NCBI RefSeq assembly: GCF_910589235.1
Contig: NC_060958.1
Span: 914,001 to 978,000, forward strand
Direction of reading: 5' to 3'
Source: Vespa crabro
Lineage: Eukaryota; Arthropoda; Insecta; Hymenoptera; Vespidae
DNA: 64,000 bases
Both the position numbers and the translations under genes were made by a program. The notes below the pieces were generated by a model. The model ran no database searches, was not told the origin of the DNA, and saw only the letters and a program-made list of their open reading frames with translations. Shown here one piece after another: positions 61,459 through 64,000 of the stretch (positions within the stretch are counted from its first letter, which is position 1; every line of letters starts with the position of its first letter).

Positions 61459-61918
61459 ATGGCGGAAACAGAAGAGTTAGAGGTAAGTAAAGTATTAAAC
61501 AGTGAAAAGTTGTTCCAACACATTGGAATACAAGTCAATGATCTGCAACGCTGGGCCACTCATGTTGCCCTCTTGTAGTTTCAATTATTACTTTGATTGC
61601 ATATTTTGTATACTCACACGAAGTATTGTAGAATAAAAAAATTAGTTTTTAGTTGCGCGCTATATTCGTAATATTGTAATTATTGTACAAATATGGTAGA
61701 ATCAATTATTATTGACGGAAGGTAATTGTAAGTAATGGAAGTTAAATATTGAATATATTTTTGTTCATTACTGACAGCTAACCCAAAATTTCCACTTTCC
61801 AGAATGTCGTTTCATTACAATCTATATATAGATTTATCATAGACCTTAATGATCATATGTTCACTGTTTTATAATACTTTATTCTAATAATATTTGTTTA
61901 TTAAAATTCAATTGTGTG

Positions 61919-61950
<32 letters not shown>

Positions 61951-64000
61951 CATATATTTGTATGTCGCGTGTTGTGTGTATATATATATAAAGTATAATG
62001 TAATATACATATATATATATGTACATATGTGATAGGAATAAGAACTCATAACCCCTTAAATATATTTGGTATTGTAAAAATTAATATACTATTGTAAAAC
62101 TATGGTATAATATTTTAAATAATAATGTTTTCTTATACATATTTGTTCCTTTTAATTTTCTATACTGTAAAGTTGTATAATAATATAAATAATTAATTTT
62201 TTTTCAGTATTTACTTTTTTCCAATAAATGTGATCTTATAATTTATTTAAAACTTAGTTGGAATTATATTATTAAATTATACAATGTCAAGTATGTTGTC
62301 TTCTACTTAACTTGAAAATTTTGAGATGTAAACGCATGTACATGATTTGATTTTTATTACAGAATATGGTATTAAGTTTCCGAGTATCTGAGCTTCAGAT
62401 GCTTTTGGGTTTTGCTGGTAGAAATAAATCCGGCAGAAAAAACGAATTACAAGCAAGAGCATTAGAATTATTACGTCTCAGATCACATCCAGTCCAGCTT
62501 AAAATACGAGAATTATACAAGACAATACAGTAAGTAAACATAAATAATATATCTCAATATTAAAATTGATTTTATATTGTTTTAATGATTTAATTATTAT
62601 TATTAATAATTTTTTAATTTGCCATATATTTTTCATATTATTAAAATATAAAAGCAAACTTTATTAGAGTAAAAATTAAAAGTACTACTAGCAAATAACC
62701 CAAATCTTACATTGTATGGTGTGTTTAAGTTTTTTATAATTTAGTGATTTATTCTTTCATAATATGAGAGAGAAATTTATTGACATCAAATTAATAATAA
62801 TTTATTTTTTAATTAATTATTTTAGTATAACAAATAGTGTACATGCGTTCATATATATTTAATATAAATTAATTTATGATTATTATATACTATAATTGTA
62901 TATATACTAGAAAATATACAATTCTATTAATTTATATAGAGCTGATCAATTAGCAGCACATCAAATGTATGTTCAAACTGATGGAACTGGAGATACTCAA
63001 ATTGATCAAAGTATGCATTCTAGAAGTTATTATACAAGGTAAATGCATTAATTGTTTTTCTAGGTAAAATATTTTAAATGTTATTAACGTAATGTACTTA
63101 CATAAAATGCTTATAGACAAACTATCGGACAACAGCAACAAACACAAAGTTCAGTTTCTTCTGAAAAAGAACTTCCACCCGCACATCAAGCATCTTTACC
63201 TAAAAATCCTAGGACTACTCCTGTATATCAGTCTCCAGGTTACACAAGCGTAGCACCACAAGTAAAATACTATTGTATATAGTATATATTGTTTTATAAT
63301 AATTTGTATTAACTCATTTGAGTTTAATATTTTAGAGAACAAATGCAACATACAATCCATATCCATATGCACCTAAAGTGCTACCAGTACCATTACAGAT
63401 ACCATCAGGACAATATCCTGTTCATCCAGATGTCAAATTGAAAAAATTACCTTTTTTTGATTTATTAGCAGAATTATTGAAGCCATCTAGTTTAATGCCA
63501 CAAGGATCAGTAAGAGTACAAGAAAATACATTTATGTTTCATTTAACACCACAACAGTCAACTGACATAGCTAGTTCTCGAGATTGTCGTGCAGGAAGCA
63601 AAATGGATTACATGGTACAGGTAAATTACTTTATTTCAGACATCCTATATAAATTATTGACATCATATTAACGTCATTTTTTTTATTTTATTTTGGGATA
63701 TAATATACAGGTACAGATGAGGTTTTGTTTACAAGAAACATCATGCGAACAAGAGGATTACTTTCCACCAAATATTGTTGTAAAAGTTAATGGAAAACTT
63801 TGTCAGTTACCTGTAAGTAAAACCCAAATGCGATATTTTTTATTATTAAAACAATATAATTTATCAAAATAACAACTATTTAATTGATGTATATATATAT
63901 ATATATATATAACTAATAATTAGTATTTATTAATAAACTATAATATTATTAAAATATATAATAACTAATAGATCTAATAGTTAATTTTATCTATTTAGAA
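61459..64000 (+). CDS. Su(var)2-10: E3 SUMO ligase PIAS / Su(var)2-10, 5' part
   Basis: Six complete exons (61459-61482, 62363-62529, 62940-63038, 63117-63261, 63336-63620, 63711-63812) join in phase to 274 residues. A seventh starts at about 63999 after TATTTAG, and the window ends there, so the gene is truncated. The start MAETEELE leads into a SAP DNA-binding domain (about 10-45: RVSELQMLLGFAGRNKSGRK), a Gln-rich linker, then the PINIT domain (KLPFFDLLAELLKPSSL, ENTFMFHLTPQQ, FPPNIVVKVNGKLCQLP). The SP-RING ligase domain must lie to the right. PIAS proteins SUMOylate nuclear factors and restrain JAK/STAT; Su(var)2-10 also affects chromosome structure and heterochromatin. The frame is open upstream to an ATG at 61360, but the resulting hydrophobic leader does not fit the family. 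Confidence 0.92.
61483..62362 (+). other. PIAS intron 1
   Basis: An 880-bp AT-rich intron between the GTAAGT donor and the TTATTACAG acceptor. It contains TA microsatellites at about 61915-62030. No internal exon was recognised. Confidence 0.7.
62530..62939 (+). other. PIAS intron 2
   Basis: A 410-bp AT-rich intron between the GTAAGT donor and the TTATATAG acceptor. Nothing else seen. Confidence 0.75.

Overview
This 64 kb window is AT-rich nuclear DNA from an insect. Short GT-AG introns, coding exons embedded in AT-rich DNA, abundant CT, TA and A/T microsatellites, and recognisable insect orthologues point to Hymenoptera (bee, wasp or ant); I cannot resolve the family from sequence alone. 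No tRNA, rRNA, CRISPR array or intact transposon was seen. All gene models below were built by hand from reading frames, splice-site consensus and exon phase. No alignment or database search was run, and exon boundaries may be off by a base or two.

Layout: positions 1-6739 hold no convincing protein gene, but a GC-richer block with a strong minus-strand splice donor at 4633 looks like the first exon and promoter of a gene running leftward out of the window. Next come a tail-anchored cytochrome b5 (minus, 6740-7871) and a TOPK/PBK-type kinase (plus, 8482-9873), arranged head to head. A nine-exon Qa-SNARE syntaxin, probably Syx4 (minus, 10023-16483), holds the whole condensin II subunit gene Cap-D3 (plus, 11673-15739) inside one intron. 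An ANKRD29-type ankyrin protein follows (minus, 18561-20445).

From a CpG-rich promoter near 21.6-21.8 kb to 46956, eleven coding exons with fully compatible phases join into one plus-strand gene of about 2259 residues. It is a disordered scaffold-like protein ending in a MYND-like zinc finger and a globular domain, and I tentatively relate it to apical junction component 1 (AJM1). Beyond it lie a CDCA3/Tome-1-like mitotic protein (plus, 49690-51390), the minor-spliceosome factor RBM48 (minus, 51490-53265), the BTB-Kelch Cullin-3 adaptor diablo/KLHL20 (plus, 54591-56837), and the 5' part of the SUMO ligase PIAS/Su(var)2-10 (plus, from 61459 and cut by the window end).

Several genes have cell-cycle or chromosome roles (PBK, Cap-D3, CDCA3, PIAS), but they are independent transcription units with no operon logic. 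The most interesting signal is a 52-codon open frame directly downstream of the KLHL20 TAG stop, in the same frame and with protein-like composition. It suggests stop-codon readthrough or an alternative C-terminus. Others are a separate last exon carrying the whole syntaxin membrane anchor, the CCAAT/TTTGAA cluster in front of CDCA3, and the reconstructed 25 kb scaffold gene itself.
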